Positions 34,651-46,345 of a stretch of 64,000 bases of DNA are shown here, piece by piece. Numbering within the stretch: position 1 is the stretch's first letter; every line of letters starts with the position of its first letter. Below the pieces are notes generated by a model that did not search any database, was not told the DNA's origin, and saw nothing but the letters and a program-made list of their open reading frames with translations. Where the stretch lies: positions 586,001 through 650,000 of the forward strand of contig JAFFSR010000363.1 in NCBI GenBank assembly GCA_017163975.1, given 5' to 3'. The DNA comes from Anastatus disparis (lineage: Eukaryota; Arthropoda; Insecta; Hymenoptera; Eupelmidae). The position numbers and the translations under genes are program-made.

Positions 34651-35037
34651 TTAATTATCAAGTATTGCAATAGTGAGAACAATTGCAAAAACGCCACAAT
34701 CATAATTATCTGTTTGTGATTGTACTGTTTTGAATACTATGCTCAATTCTAATTTGTTTGGAAATAATGTATTCATATAAATCTCATGCTTATCTCGTGG
34801 ATATTTAAAATTGAAACTGTCATATATATGAATTACCTTATTATTATAATACACACAAATCCGGTGACCCTTTTCCAAATTTCCGGAAAATGATAACTGT
34901 ATAAATTCTTCATTAATCGGTACTGATTTAATATATTGTGGTCTTTGGATTAGTGAAGTTAATTGCATGTTGAATGAGGTGTACCGGTTTGAAATATTAT
35001 TAAATTCTAATATATAAATATCGGTTAACATAACCAA
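34651..35037 (-). pseudogene. Ulp1-like (C48) cysteine protease, Helitron E3 (N-terminally truncated)
   Basis: A 128-aa open frame with PQYIKSVPINEEFIQLSFSG, GHRICVYYNNKVIHIYDSF and SQTDNYDCGVFAIVLTIAIL. The Asp of the IYDS block and the Gln/Cys of the QTDNYDCG motif are present. The residue after the catalytic His is Arg rather than the Trp seen in E4. The N-terminus is cut at 35037, where foldback sequence begins. The encoding strand and position match the Helitron 5' end. Confidence 0.85.
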
Positions 35038-35338
35038 TAGAAAACTTTAAAATTCAGGTCTGTAAAGAATCATGCTAACTCTGCTCTTCATTTACAACAA
35101 GAAGTATTCTTATGAATCTCTCTCTGAAACATCAGGTTTTTCAGGGAAAAAAAATGATAAAGTTGGGACTTTTCTAAAAATTTTAAAAAATTTCCAAATT
35201 TCAAAGATCTATAGCTCTTGATTCTTCTAATCTAAATCCTTGAAAATTTCTTTACATCTTTTGGGTAACAAAAAGAATATATTATTAGAGTTTCAGAGAT
35301 TTTTATTTTTCTGCTCTTCCAGTTGGTGTGAAATGTCC

Positions 35339-35339
<1 letters not shown>
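35038..35339. mobile_element. Single arm of the 1-kb foldback element
   Basis: Matches the R-proximal arm of 21629-22644 from ACCAATAGAAAAC to GTGTGAAATGTCCC. The other arm and the 5' end of E3 are gone, apparently by one deletion. It is followed by (TA)n at 35340-35378. Confidence 0.75.
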
Positions 35340-35380
<41 letters not shown>

Positions 35381-35684
35381 ACATATCACAAGAAAATTTC
35401 AACATCAAAACTAATTCTCTAATGTAAAGAATAAAAAATTAAATTAATAGAATTTTGAGATTTTGATATGGGAATACTTTTCATAAATAACTTTTTAATA
35501 ACTTTGAATAATGGTGAATTTTGAAACAACTTGTGGAATTGAATGCTAATCAAATTTAGTTTTAACATGAAGATAATCATTCAAGTTGGAAATGTATTTA
35601 ATAACCTAATATAACTATTTATAAGTCATCACTTGATAGTAATTTTTAAACTTTTTATTCATATTTTAAAATAATATTAAATAT

Positions 35685-36495
35685 GGGTAAATTCACTGTA
35701 GTTTTAACTTTGCATGTGACTTTTTTTAAGCAATATCTAAATAATTACCATTCTGTTACATTAAAACGCACATAACTGTATTTGGCTTTAAATTGTCCGT
35801 TTTGAATCTAAGAAATATACTCCACTTTTTCGCAAAGCTACATTGAACGGCACCTTTAAAATTTTTTAAAAAGTATCAAATTTTTTACGAAAAATCACGG
35901 TTTTTGCATAAATAGTATAAGAAGAAGTGAAATTTTTGAAGTCTTGATGAATTTTAGATCATGCCGTTCAAGTAATCTTTAAAAAAACTATAGAACTATT
36001 TTCCTAATTAAAAAGCAAAAAATCAAAACCTAAGTAGAGTCATGTGCAGCATCGAAGAACTCAGTAAATACAATTCAAAATATGTATGTTGTCTTGAAAT
36101 GAAAATCGCTATTATCAAACCTATTTGAAGTTGAACGTGACTCTACTTGGGTTTAAATTTTTTGTTTTTGAGTTGAGAAAGTAGTCTCACAGTTTTTTTT
36201 AATATTATTTAAACGACATGATCTAAAATTCACCAAGACTTCAAAAATTTTACTTTTTTTTATACAATTTACGCAAAAACCGTGATTTTTTGTAAAAAAT
36301 TTGATACTTCTAAGAAAATTTTGAAGGTACCGTTCAATGTAGCTTTGCGAAAAAGTGGAGTATATTTCTTAGATTGAGAACGAACAATTTAAAGCCAATT
36401 ACAGCTATGTGCGGTTTAATGTATCAGAATAGTAATTATTTAAAAATTGCTGAAAAAAAGTCACATGCAAAGTTAAAACTACGGTAGATTTACCC
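35685..36495. mobile_element. 811-bp foldback MITE (GGGTAAAT ends)
   Basis: Ends GGGTAAATTCACTGTAGTTT and GGGTAAATCTACCGTAGTTT (inverted) continue into TTAACTTTGCATGTGAC on both arms. Arms of about 350 bp meet near 36090. Copies A and C lack it; comparison gives a 4-bp ATAT duplication, although the site is TA-rich. Non-coding. Confidence 0.8.
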
Positions 36496-37134
36496 ATATA
36501 TGATAATCATTTTAATAGTTTTTATAAATTATCATGTAAATTTTATAAGTATATATTATTTGAGAAGATAAAATTGACAGTACACTTGCGCCGATAAATA
36601 TTGATTGACTATATTGCATTGTATTTCAAAATTTTGAATAAAGAGATGCATTAACGTATAATATGTATCACGAAGATTATTCAGTTAAATTTTTAAATAA
36701 ATTCATTTATTAGTTATTGAGGAGTTTGGGTTCCAATATTATTTACTAATATTTTTTATTTGGAATCAGAAATCTAAATATCTTGAAAACTAATGATTAG
36801 AATAATTTGAAAATTTAAATAAATAATCATCATGGCACATACTACAAGTTAATACATTCCTTTCATGGAAATTTAGCAATAGAATGGAAAGACAGTAGAT
36901 TATGACAGGTTATTTTTATATCTTCTTATAGTGAAATATAATCAAACTTTGACAACAAATTCAACATAATGAAATAATTGTACTTTCAATGATCATATTC
37001 AATACAAATTTTAGAGTGATTTTACAGAATATTATTTTTTCCGCATTTATAATAAGTGTTTCACAAATAATAAGTAAATTTTTTTTTGAAATGTTAATTT
37101 TTTTAGGGAAAATTCTACTTCTATCTAGACAGTT

Positions 37135-38157
37135 TGTGAGCGCCCGAGTATGTACCGTAGGATACTGGAGGATGCGCGCGCAAACACCCAAAAAGACCAA
37201 AGTGGTTGAACATGCAAACGCGCGTATGTATGTACACGCACTTGCATGTGTAAGTACCGTTGAAAGTATACGGTGGCTCTCCTTTTCTTCTACTAAGATA
37301 GAAGTGTGGGAGAGAGACCTGGGTGAGTTGATGCACGCAGTGCGAGGAGCTTGTGACTCTCGTCACTCTTGGATCAGCTCTTTCAGCGTAAGCATCGTGC
37401 CTTGCTAGGAGCAAGAACTGGCGCTTGGCCATCGCATTGCTCATAGCAAGGCAGATATAATACGCGTATTAGCATGCTTTATAATAAGCCTGTAAATTTT
37501 ATATTACTGAATAAAGAGCTCATCCAAACAAATGTTCCTTATCCTATTAATCCTTTGTGGAGCCCCGAATGTTAAGACACCTGGTTCTTAACAACAACGG
37601 ACTCTTCATCTATCATACAATAACTACTAACCACTTATTATATAACAAGTCCGCTATAACCAAGCAAGGCGCGTTGGTTATAAACGACTTGTAGTAATAC
37701 AAATAACAAAAAGACACACAAAAGAGTCTGCATGAGCTAGACAAGGCGCGCTCGCTTATCAACCACTCTTCTTCATGGATGCATTTACAGGTCGACCTTC
37801 GGATAAAATAACTTATCAACGTAGACATTCACTGAAAAAAGTTTTCACCTTAAAAACTAGTGCTAAATAATAGAAGGTTAAAATTGCGTGTTTTATAATG
37901 AAAAAAACCATGACAGTATCATTTTAATCAATGCTAGTTTTACTATTTTACCTTCTAAGGTCCAGCACATTGATTTTCAATGACTAGCACGGTTTTTTCC
38001 AGTGCCAACATCAAAATTTCAGTTCTGCGCATTAACAGAGAAATTCTTAATGCATGGTATCAGTTTTTTCACAAAATCAACTTATTGCTATCATAAATAA
38101 TCTTTCAAGTCAGTTATATTTTATTTATTTATACATGTATGTATGTATGTATGTATG

Positions 38158-38204
<47 letters not shown>

Positions 38205-39264
38205 GTCTGTGAAAACATAATGACAGAGTTTTATGTTCAAAGATCAACAAGATTTCTTTTTCAAGAAGAGTTATTTAGTTATTTTAGTACGAAATTATAC
38301 GTGAAAACTGGTCGAAACGAACTTGCAATTTTTTCTCATTTTTTTATGTAACTTCTCATAAAAGTAACATAGAGAAGCAGTACTCAAAATAAAGCTGAAG
38401 ATTTGTGCTTTCAAATGCACGTATTGTGATAATCCAATGAAATAATTCTCTATGCGAAAAATTTGTAGGAAAAATGCAGAACATGAGAAAAATAAAATAA
38501 AGTAAATAAATTTATCAAATTAATTGATTAATTGATGATTATAGATATTAAAATGTCTAATTAATTGATATAGTTATATTTTATCAAATCTAATCTGATC
38601 ATAATAAATTCCAGTAGCCTAATATTTTTAGGTTAGAAACTTTTTATGTATATATATCAACGAAAATAAAGTATCATTTATTTAAGGTAATTTATATTTA
38701 CACTTGAAAAGATTTGTTAATTCAGTGAGATTCCACTCATTTAATATTTTTTGTATAAAATCATCCATTTGGCACTTATTTCCTATGCAATAAATAGAAA
38801 AACTTTAAAACTTTACAATCGTGCACACTGCTATAATCGAAAATTCGTATACACAAACATACACCAGCGCCTTTATTTAACGTGCTTGGCACCCGAAAAA
38901 ACTGTGCCAAAGGTGGCACTGTGAATTCATGCGTCAGTTATCGAAAATAAATATTTATAGCACTAAAAAATACTACACTGGTATGAATTTTATTTGTGCT
39001 GTCAATAGAGCGAAAAAAATTAATGCCATTCATTACTTTAGAACACACTAGCATTGGAATTTAAACATCTAATCGAATTTAGCATTAGTTTTACCGGTGA
39101 AAACTTTTTTCCGTGTTATAAGGTTCGCAATAGCTAGGCGAGACACGCTAGCTATTAACAACTTGTTCACGCTGTCGCTCGTATGAAATACTTAATAAGA
39201 TAGGTAGTAGGAAAATATCATTAATAAGTATAACTTCGGGATGAATAACAAAGGAAATGTTACA
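37135..39264. mobile_element. Solo LTR with TG...CA ends, split by a nested element
   Basis: Bounded by AGTT duplications (37131-37134 and 39265-39268). Copies A and C show the undisturbed site. It starts TGTGAGCGCC and ends ATGTTACA. GAATAAAGAG near 37510 looks like a poly(A) signal. Without the nested element the length is about 0.84 kb. The sequence is not related to the gypsy LTR at 10943. It contains a CG-rich block with GCGCG and ACACGCACTTG motifs. No internal ORFs, so it is a recombined solo LTR of another family (gypsy or BEL/Pao cannot be told apart). Confidence 0.6.
37830..39115. mobile_element. 1.29-kb element with CACTG/CACGG ends nested in solo LTR
   Basis: The inverted ends CACTGAAAAAAGTTTTCACC and CACGGAAAAAAGTTTTCACC are followed on both sides by related AAAACTA(G/A)TGCTAAAT. 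Flanks share only TT. The middle has a (GTAT)n/(TA)n tract at 38136-38201 and no coding sequence. CACTG ends occur in CACTA/Chapaev-like elements, but the 2-bp flank makes assignment unsafe. Confidence 0.6.
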
Positions 39265-39668
39265 AGTTCATAAATATAAATTTATAATTATAGACATAAT
39301 CAGAAATATTTATTCATATTTCATATATTTTCCTATCTTTTTAATTGACTATCGAAAAAAATTTAATATCAATTAAATAATTTTTTAAAATTGTATTTTA
39401 TAAAATTTATGTTTAAGCGATATTAAAAAAAATATTTTCATACTATGTAATGATAATTTTTCAAATGAGGTAATTGATGTATTTTAAAAATAAATATGTT
39501 TCTCTTATTAAAAATATTATTGTTTTAATGAAATGAATTTTAATATATTTAATTGTTAACAATTTTTATATAAATGACAATTCATTTAAATACTAACACG
39601 TGTACAAATGAGAATGTAATTAAGGTTAAATGTATGTTATTTATAAAAAATTATTAACAAGTAACTTT

Positions 39669-40076
39669 TTAAGAGTCCGCTGTATCTCTATCCTTTTCTA
39701 ATTAAAAAATTGACTTTTTTCTCAAAATTAGCAACAAGAGGCAAAAATAAAGAGATGGTTTCGATGTGTTTAATAAAATGTAATATTTTCTTTGATTAGT
39801 ATGAATTAATTTTATTGCTTCGTTTTTAAGAAAAGTTGGAATAACTTAAAAAATTAGAAATTAGTGTCAAATAATGGGATTTTCAAGTTATTCCAACTTT
39901 TCTTGAAAATAAAGCGGTGAAATTAAATTATTCTTATCAGAGAAAATATTGCTTTCTATTACACGAATCGAAACCATCTCTTTATTTCTGCCTGAAGCTA
40001 TTAGTTTTTATAAAAAATAAATTTTAAATAGATTCGGTAAAACAGGTAACTGTGTCGGTATACAGCTGACTCTTAA
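39669..40076. mobile_element. TTAA foldback MITE, family 2
   Basis: 400 bp between TTAA copies (39669-39672 and 40073-40076). The inverted centre contains AAGTTATTCCAACTTTTCTT. It is nearly the same as 47129-47536. R copy C (54530-54550) shows the empty TTAA site. Confidence 0.85.
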
Positions 40077-40982
40077 ATAATATATTTTCATGAAAACTAA
40101 TTTAAATACTTTATTCTCCGAATGATAATGAACAAAATTTTAATTTAATAAATTTAGTCATACAATTATAAATATATAATATTTACATAGCTGTTCATCA
40201 AATAATATTGTTATTTTTTCAATATATATATTAAAAAAATAATTATTACAATAGATTGTAGTTAAATAAAAATGTTTATTTTAATAATTATAGCGTTGAG
40301 ATTTATTTTGATGAAAATGTTATTTGATTGACATTCACAGTATTATTTTAACTATATTTGAAAAGTTACTTTTCATCAATGAAAAAATATTTAATTTTTT
40401 TTATTAGTAATCTATTAATATCAAATATTCTAAAAATTATAATATTTATGATATGCAAACCTTACTTATGATACACGCACTTCATAATATTTGTATCTTA
40501 TTAAAATTTTATATTAGATGCGAAAAGAATTGTTAAGTAATTGCAAATAGTTATTTTATTATTCTGAAATATTCAAATTTAAAATTAACCAAAAATGTGT
40601 ATTTTAATCTTATGGTTTTTTAATTTAAATTTCGTATTTCATATATATATATAAAATACATTTGTGAAGATATTTTTATTAGAAATAAACACAGAATTTT
40701 TTTAAGCATGTTTCATGTAAAAATTAATTTCATAATTCAAATTCATGGTAATATATTAAAGTCTGGAAATTGTAGTTGTTACTCAGTTCTCAGTTCTAAG
40801 TTTAGTTATATCAAATATCGAACTATCATTGTTTTTCTTATGGAAGTAGAGAGATAAATAGTCACTTGATGGAATAAATTATACGCTTTTTTACTTTAAG
40901 CACATGTGTACATATATTTTTATATTATATTTCATCAAATTATTTTTAATTTATTTAGTACTCAAAATTAATTTCAATTAAC

Positions 40983-41908
40983 TGGCTGATTCCACTCATA
41001 TTCATGCAGGCCGTCACTGATCGAATTTTTTTTTCTTCTCAGTTATAAAAATACCTTCTATTATGTATATAAAGATAAAATTTACTTCGTAGAACGCTCA
41101 AAAATTTTTTTTTTACTACAGCAATTTTAGTGTTGGATGTAAAAACAAAATTGAAAAATTGGAAATGAACCTCTACTTTTAAATGACTATAGCTCCGTTA
41201 ACTTTCAACCTTTTTGGGCGTTTTTTAACGAAAATGTGCAGAATTCTTTCTAGTTTTAAATGCAATCTCGAATTCTGTAATACAATTTGATCTTACTAAG
41301 TTATTTACAAAAAACCAAAAAAAGCGATTTTTTTCAAACATGATTTTCTCAAAAACTATATATATATATTTTTAAAATGTTTATATAATTTTATACATAA
41401 AAAATACTAAATTTTAGGGTAGGTGAGAATATGCGATTTTGCTTTTTTTTTAAAACAGATTTTTAAACGTTTTTTTATATTTTCGATTTTAAAACATTGA
41501 TACCATGGCGCATCGTACTATTTTTCCAACTTTACGTGTTCTGACAACTATTTTTATGCTTTTATTATTCAAAATATCAAATGTATTAACAATAATCTAC
41601 AAAATAAACCCTGGATCGAATATTTTGATCAATTAGAACCTAAGTTACGACGATTTAAAGTTTAAAAAAAAAATGCTGAAACTTTAAATAAATATATTTA
41701 CTTTGAATTTTGAATTTTGAATTTTGAATTTAAAATTTTTAATTTTTGATTTGAATTTTGAATTTTGTAAAGGTGAATTTTTCAAATACTAAAATATATT
41801 ATTTGGTCATTTTCAATGAACAAATAATATGTGATACAATTAAGAAAAAAACACTAATGAATTGAGAACTAATGTGAATGAAAAAATCCGAATTTGAATA
41901 AAACCTTT
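40983..41908. other. Non-coding flank of the transposase-like pseudogene
   Basis: It begins CTGGCTGATTCCACTCATAT where homology of repeat R stops. AT-rich, with T-runs and a simple (TTTGAATT)n block at 41698-41770. No ORF. It is probably the 3' flank of the element carrying the pseudogene at 41909-42955. Confidence 0.45.
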
Positions 41909-42955
41909 TAATTTACTTCTTGCCACTCATGTCTCGAAGTTTTGTCAGTGTAGATTTGGTTTCGTTCACTTTTCCAACAGTGAATCTTTTGAATACCTTT
42001 AATTTCTTTTGCATTTCCTAACCATTCCATTTTTTTTTTGTTGAAAAACTTTTAACTCATCCTTGCGGATAACAAAAATGTTAATCGACGGAGTATATTT
42101 TGATACGTAAGTGGCGAAATTTTCAGCGTTTCTAATAAAAACTGTACTCTTCTTGGGCATATTATGCGTGGTAGCATAATGTTTAACTAAACCACCAATA
42201 CCGTCACAAGCGCCTTTACCATGACCTGTTGCAGAAAACAGCCATTTTCTGTTTACTTTTGAGTTTTGAAGCTCATAGAATTGATATCTATTTTAAAAAT
42301 GACTGGCAGCTCCATCGGAAATGGTTATGATTTCATCAAGATCTTGCGCTACATGTTTTTGTTTTAAGTTGTCGATAGTTAAATTTATAGCCATCAGGGC
42401 ATCAGACGAATCATATTTAATATTGTCAGAGACGGTGACATAACTGACTGTTTTATCATTTCCAAAATAGCATACTGACGTAAACACTGGTATTTCGTTT
42501 TTTTTCCAATGATAGCTTTGAATTTCATTTTGAAGCAGAACTGTCCAATTTTCTGCAAAATCGACATGAATAACTAATTGGAAGTCATTATTTTTCGCTA
42601 AAAGTTTAACCTCTTTAATTGCTGTACGCTGAATTTCTTTGACCAATTTATGAGCACTTTCAGTGAGAGCGCTCTCTCTTGACTGTATTAAGAAATTTTC
42701 AATAGTGCTAGTTTTATTCAGTAAATTTGATTTTTCTCACACACCATAAATTATTTCTTCATATAAATCTTCTTCTGTCAGAGAAAAAACTTGTAAATCA
42801 ATAGAATCTCCAATGGGACATTCTTTAAATTCTCTTAGTACACATTTCATATCATCTTTTCAACAAAAAAGTGAAGAACATATTTTCAATTCCAAATATG
42901 CAATGTCTTGTTTATTCTCTTTTTTATAATCATTCAAAGCATCTAACATAAGTTT
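41909..42955 (-). pseudogene. Transposase-like pseudogene with DFAEN and GHGKGACDG motifs
   Basis: Minus-strand frame with a few in-frame stops but little frame breakage. Visible blocks: LVIHVDFAENWTVLLQNEIQ (about 42500-42560), VCYFGNDKTVSYVTVSDN, ITISDGAASHF (about 42300-42335), then after a stop FSATGHGKGACDGIGGLVKH (42180-42240), MPKKSTVFIRNAENFATYVS, and a C-terminus KTSRHEWQEVN. Spaced acidic residues in DFAEN and SDGAAS suggest an RNase H-like (DDE) fold; that is inference. Families with this motif set are widespread but poorly named in invertebrate genomes. An intact 117-aa segment survives at 42293-42646. Confidence 0.6.
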
Positions 42956-43050
42956 AAGATTCTCGCAGTAAACGCAAAGACACGAATCGGTGGATGGATG
43001 TGGTATAACCCACTTCGGTTTTAAAGCGAAGAATGTAACCTATATTTTTT
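42956..43050. other. Short unassigned block between transposase pseudogene and Helitron E4
   Basis: About 95 bp richer in G/C than its neighbours (ACGAATCGGTGGATGGATG, CCACTTCGGTTTTAAAGCG) with no match elsewhere in the window. It marks the joint where E4 helicase sequence is cut. Confidence 0.4.
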
Positions 43051-43423
43051 ACGTATATAGGATGGTAAAACTTATCTTTATATTTTTGATATAAATCTCG
43101 TGCATTTATAGGATTATAAAAAAAGCAAATAAAAGCAAATAATTCACAAAGAGCATAAGGGAATTCTGTTGAAGATGCTTCTTCCAAACATCTATCTCAT
43201 TCTTCATCTTCAATAATTAATTGTTTCGCCTTAGCTGCCTCACAAAACAAATTGTACATCACATCATCAACAGTAAGCAAAGCTTCAAAAGATGTGGCTT
43301 CTTTAACATGTAATAGTAATAACCTAATAGAATAACGTTCTCTACCTTTCGGACTTACCAAGTACATTCTACTATGTATTGGTTTTCTTTTTTTTCATTC
43401 TACTTTCATTCCACTTCTCCGCT
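43051..43423 (-). pseudogene. Helitron E4, helicase linker segment (truncated)
   Basis: Encodes EFPYALCELFAFICFFYNPI NARDLY and, further up, the LLLHVKEATSFEALLTVDD region equivalent to 25541-25834 of E2. The rest of the helicase (Walker A onward) is missing: it stops at about 43050. The other side is split by a non-LTR insertion at 43424. Confidence 0.8.
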
Positions 43424-44148
43424 CTATAAGCTTTCTCTACTCTATAGGCTTAATTTTTTTAGGAAAAGTACTAACTCCGCTCTCAGAAAACATCTCATTC
43501 AAGCATTGCTCTTTCCTCTTATAGACTACTGTTATCTTGTTTATGGCGATCTTCCTGCTGAGCTTGATCTGAGACTTCAGAGAGTCATTAATGCTGGTAT
43601 TTGTTACGTTTATGATGTTGGTAGGCGTAAGCACATTTCTGCTTATCGATTCTCGTTCGGCTGGTTGTCTACATCATGTAGAAAAAACTATTTTACAACC
43701 TTTTTCTTGTATAAAATGTTCTCAACGCATATACCGTCTTATTTAAATTCCAGATTTATATTAATATAGCCAGTGAGGGCGCTGAGAGTTGATGTGAGGC
43801 CTCTGACCATTCGTTTTGCATCTACAGAGTATTATCAGAGATCATTCCTGGTCACATCATCGCGACTATGGAATGGTCTCCCTGCACCGCTTCGCGATTC
43901 ACCCTCACTTCATGTATCCAAATCATCGGCATTTGCTTATTACCTATTCTTGGAGAATGAGCCACCGCCCTCAGCATAATTTTAATTTCTTGTTTACTCT
44001 TGTTCATACATCTTGTTAAATTGTTATCTTATGAGCTTCTATTTTGTTATATTTTTAAATTGTTATACTCATTTATCTTATTATGTTTATACATTTTTGT
44101 ATTCTTTAATATTTGTAAAACATAATGTACATAAATAAATTAGTTATC
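43424..44148 (+). mobile_element. 5'-truncated non-LTR retrotransposon (3' end of RT ORF)
   Basis: Plus-strand frames encode the C-terminal region downstream of a non-LTR reverse transcriptase: RKHLIQALLFPLIDYCYLVY GDLPAEL, LQRVINAGICYVYDVGRRKH, then after a stop RRSFLVTSS-like and RLWNGLPAPLRDSPSLH. This matches the CR1/Jockey-type arrangement. It is followed by about 170 bp of AT-rich 3' UTR ending in ATAAATAAATTAG. It interrupts Helitron E4 between sequences that are adjacent in E1 (about 5745-5765). Dead on arrival, as is usual for truncated copies. Confidence 0.8.
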
Positions 44149-44345
44149 TATCTTTCTGTTTTAGTTTTTCATCAAATGTATAAGAATTTGGTATTTCTGA
44201 ATACAAGTAATTTCGTGCTTCAAAATCTTCTCATTTCAATTCAAAATATGCTGTTCATGTTGTTCCCACATTTTTCGCACGATCATTTCTTCTTTTCTTC
44301 CTTTGAAGAATACATTTTGTTGATTTTCTTCATGAACGCTTAGAC
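44149..44345 (-). pseudogene. Helitron E4, segment between Rep and helicase
   Basis: Continues E4 after the non-LTR insertion. It corresponds to E1 5760-5960 (NYLYSEI, FELNGEDFKA) and contains frame breaks. Confidence 0.7.
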
Positions 44346-44870
44346 GTTTTATAGTATGTGAAATAACATGTAAAGGATATTCTAATCATCTGTGCATTGC
44401 TTCAGGTGGACATAAATATTATGTACTAATGTATTGTTGGATTTCGTCATATTCATATTCAACATTTTCATGATTGAAAAGTGTCTTTATTTTCTTATAT
44501 AAAATCGACATTTACTTGAGGTATTCTTATGTATGCACAATCATGCTATTTATAACAATATTTAAATAAATATTTAATGCATTGTTCAGTGGAATATACT
44601 TCAATGTTTATGTGTACATTAAATTTCAATAATAAGTAAGAATTATAAGAAACAACAAATCCATTATCTGCAACTCTTTTTGTAAATTTATTTTTGAAAA
44701 TTATTTTGACGCCATCATTTTTACGTTCGTATAGTGGATATCCATTTGATTTGAATGTTGTTGTATTATTAAATTTTTTTGGAAAATTTTTAGAACATTG
44801 TTCCGTATTTTTATCCATACACGGACAATTTATATTTTGCATACCACAGGGACCGTTTATCATAAATTGT

Positions 44871-45270
44871 TTAAGGGGAGACACAAGTGAAACTGTGTTT
44901 ATCAACAAAGAAATGACGTTTTTTATTTTTAATTTTTAACCCATAGCACCTACAACGTAATCCATGCGTAATGTTGTTCAAAATCATCTGAAAAATCTAT
45001 AAAAAAATTTTCATCTTAAAATATTAAAAACTGTGAGACTAGTTCCATTTTAGCTGCTGCCTCATTCACCAGTAAACCGAGCAGCAGTTAAAATGGAACT
45101 AGTCTCACAATTTTTAATATTCCAGACTGAAAATTTTTTTATAGATTTTTCAGATGATTTTGAACAACATTACGCATGGATTATGTTGTACGTGTTATAG
45201 GTAAAAAATGAAAAATAATAAACGTCATTTCTTTGTTAAAAAACGCAGTTTTACTTGTGTCTCCCCTTAA
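44871..45270. mobile_element. TTAA foldback MITE, family 3 (GGGGAGACACAAGTG ends)
   Basis: 392 bp between TTAA copies. The ends are GGGGAGACACAAGTGAAACT and its inverse, with an inner pair GGAACTAGTCTCACA. E1 (about 6460-6480) shows the empty TTTAACAATACT site. Confidence 0.85.
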
Positions 45271-45731
45271 TAATACTATATGATTTTGGATAAATAGCTC
45301 TATTTGGGATTTCCGCACTTATTATTTTATCAACTTTTTCGGGAAACTCAAATTTATCATTTTTATCTAAGAATAACAACGTATGCATATGCGATAATCC
45401 TCGTTTTTTGAATTCAATTACATAACTATATGCAATACATTTTCCTAATAATAAAATACTTTTGTTATAATATCTAATCTATCTATTGCATTTTCATAAA
45501 TTTTCAAGTTTTCAGTTATTTCTTTTTAATGTGGGTTACAGGTCATAGTTACAAAAAGGTCAGGTTTACCATGATAATTTATAAGTGTCATTGAGTTAAT
45601 GTGATTTTGTTTAAAAATTCGTCGACTTCCTGGAAAGTTTGATGGTAATATGACCATTTTTTCAATTTTTGATTAATCTAATTCTTTTTTGTTATGTAAA
45701 TAATCCACAACACCTTTGTAACAATCACTTC

Positions 45732-45879
45732 TTAACCTTCAGGTGGCCGGGGTGGCACCTTTTGGGGTCACCAATTGTGACATAGTAAAATATTATCACA
45801 AACGTTAGTTTTTAATAATATTTTACTATGTCACAATTGGTGACCCCAAAAGGTGCCACCCCGGCCGCCTGAAGGTTAA
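45732..45879. mobile_element. 140-bp TTAA palindrome (CCTTCAGGTGGCC ends)
   Basis: TTAA at 45732-45735 and 45876-45879. The arms CCTTCAGGTGGCCGGGGTGG CACC and inverse are nearly perfect through ATAGTAAAATATTA, leaving a loop of about 20 bp. Strongly GC-rich ends in an AT-rich setting. E1 and E2 lack it. A minimal piggyBac-like MITE is likely. Confidence 0.85.
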
Positions 45880-46345
45880 TACGTATATAAAATATAATCT
45901 GGAGGTTTTAACTTTTACAAACGCATCAACAATGAACTGTTGAGAAATTTTTCCTGAATTAAGGTATGGATTGGATTGATTTCTAACACTAAATCTATAA
46001 TTATAAAATTGCAAATTTGAAATAGTAAATTTTCCAAATTTACTTTTTATATTTGGCATTCATCCGAAACCACCATTAGGATAAGTAAGCGGATATGTCA
46101 TAGGATCTGTATGTTTGCTAATTGTCGGTATACTAATTTGTTCATAATACTTAGAGTAAATGACAATATCATATTCAATAGGAGAAAGATCGTCTTCTTC
46201 AACATATACTATTGCAACTTCATTACAGGTAGATTGATTATCTCAATTTCTATCCAAATTAATATTGCGGACAATAGACATAGTAACAGTTCAAGGAGGA
46301 CAATAGATTTTTGCACATTGTTGTAGTTCTTTCTCGTCTACTTCA

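Larger units (their letters stand above)
32175..35037 (-). mobile_element. Helitron fragment E3 (minus strand)
   Basis: Carries, in Helitron order from high to low coordinates: Ulp1 (to 34651), linker, and the charged-repeat region. It ends near 32175-32240 with sequence equivalent to 46985-47050 of E4. Rep and helicase are absent. An AT-rich insertion with the TGACGTCA palindrome lies at about 32240-32590. Confidence 0.7.
35379..40982 (+). repeat. Repeat R, copy B
   Basis: Homologous to copies A and C in the same direction relative to the neighbouring Helitron. Its segments are 35379-35684, 36496-37134, 39265-39668 and 40077-40982; the intervals are separate insertions. No coding sequence. 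It is truncated at about 40982, where the transposase-bearing block starts. Confidence 0.75.
44346..46345 (-). pseudogene. Helitron Rep (HUH) domain, copy E4 (broken)
   Basis: Order from high coordinates: RNINLD.. and VAIVYVEEDDLSP-like start (about 46280-46190), TYPLTYPNGGFG (about 46060-46100), NLQFYNYRFSVRNQSNPYL, the VTMTCNPH region (about 45540), KKRGLSHMHTLLFLDK (about 45365-45415) with an intact H-x-H pair, INGPCGMQNINCPCMD (about 44800-44860), and HINIEVYSTEQCIKYLFKY (44550-44620). Two TTAA elements are inserted (44871-45270 and 45732-45879) and there are frame breaks, but the catalytic His pair survives only in this copy. Confidence 0.85.

Noticed and set aside
37121..37444. 107- and 139-aa frames in the CG-rich part of the solo LTR
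   Set aside because: Both strands are open over the same GC-rich stretch, neither has a domain, and the boundaries are explained by an LTR with AGTT duplication.
43424..44148. Reverse-transcriptase segment as part of the Helitron
   Set aside because: It lies on the opposite strand and separates bases that are adjacent in E1, so it is a later insertion.
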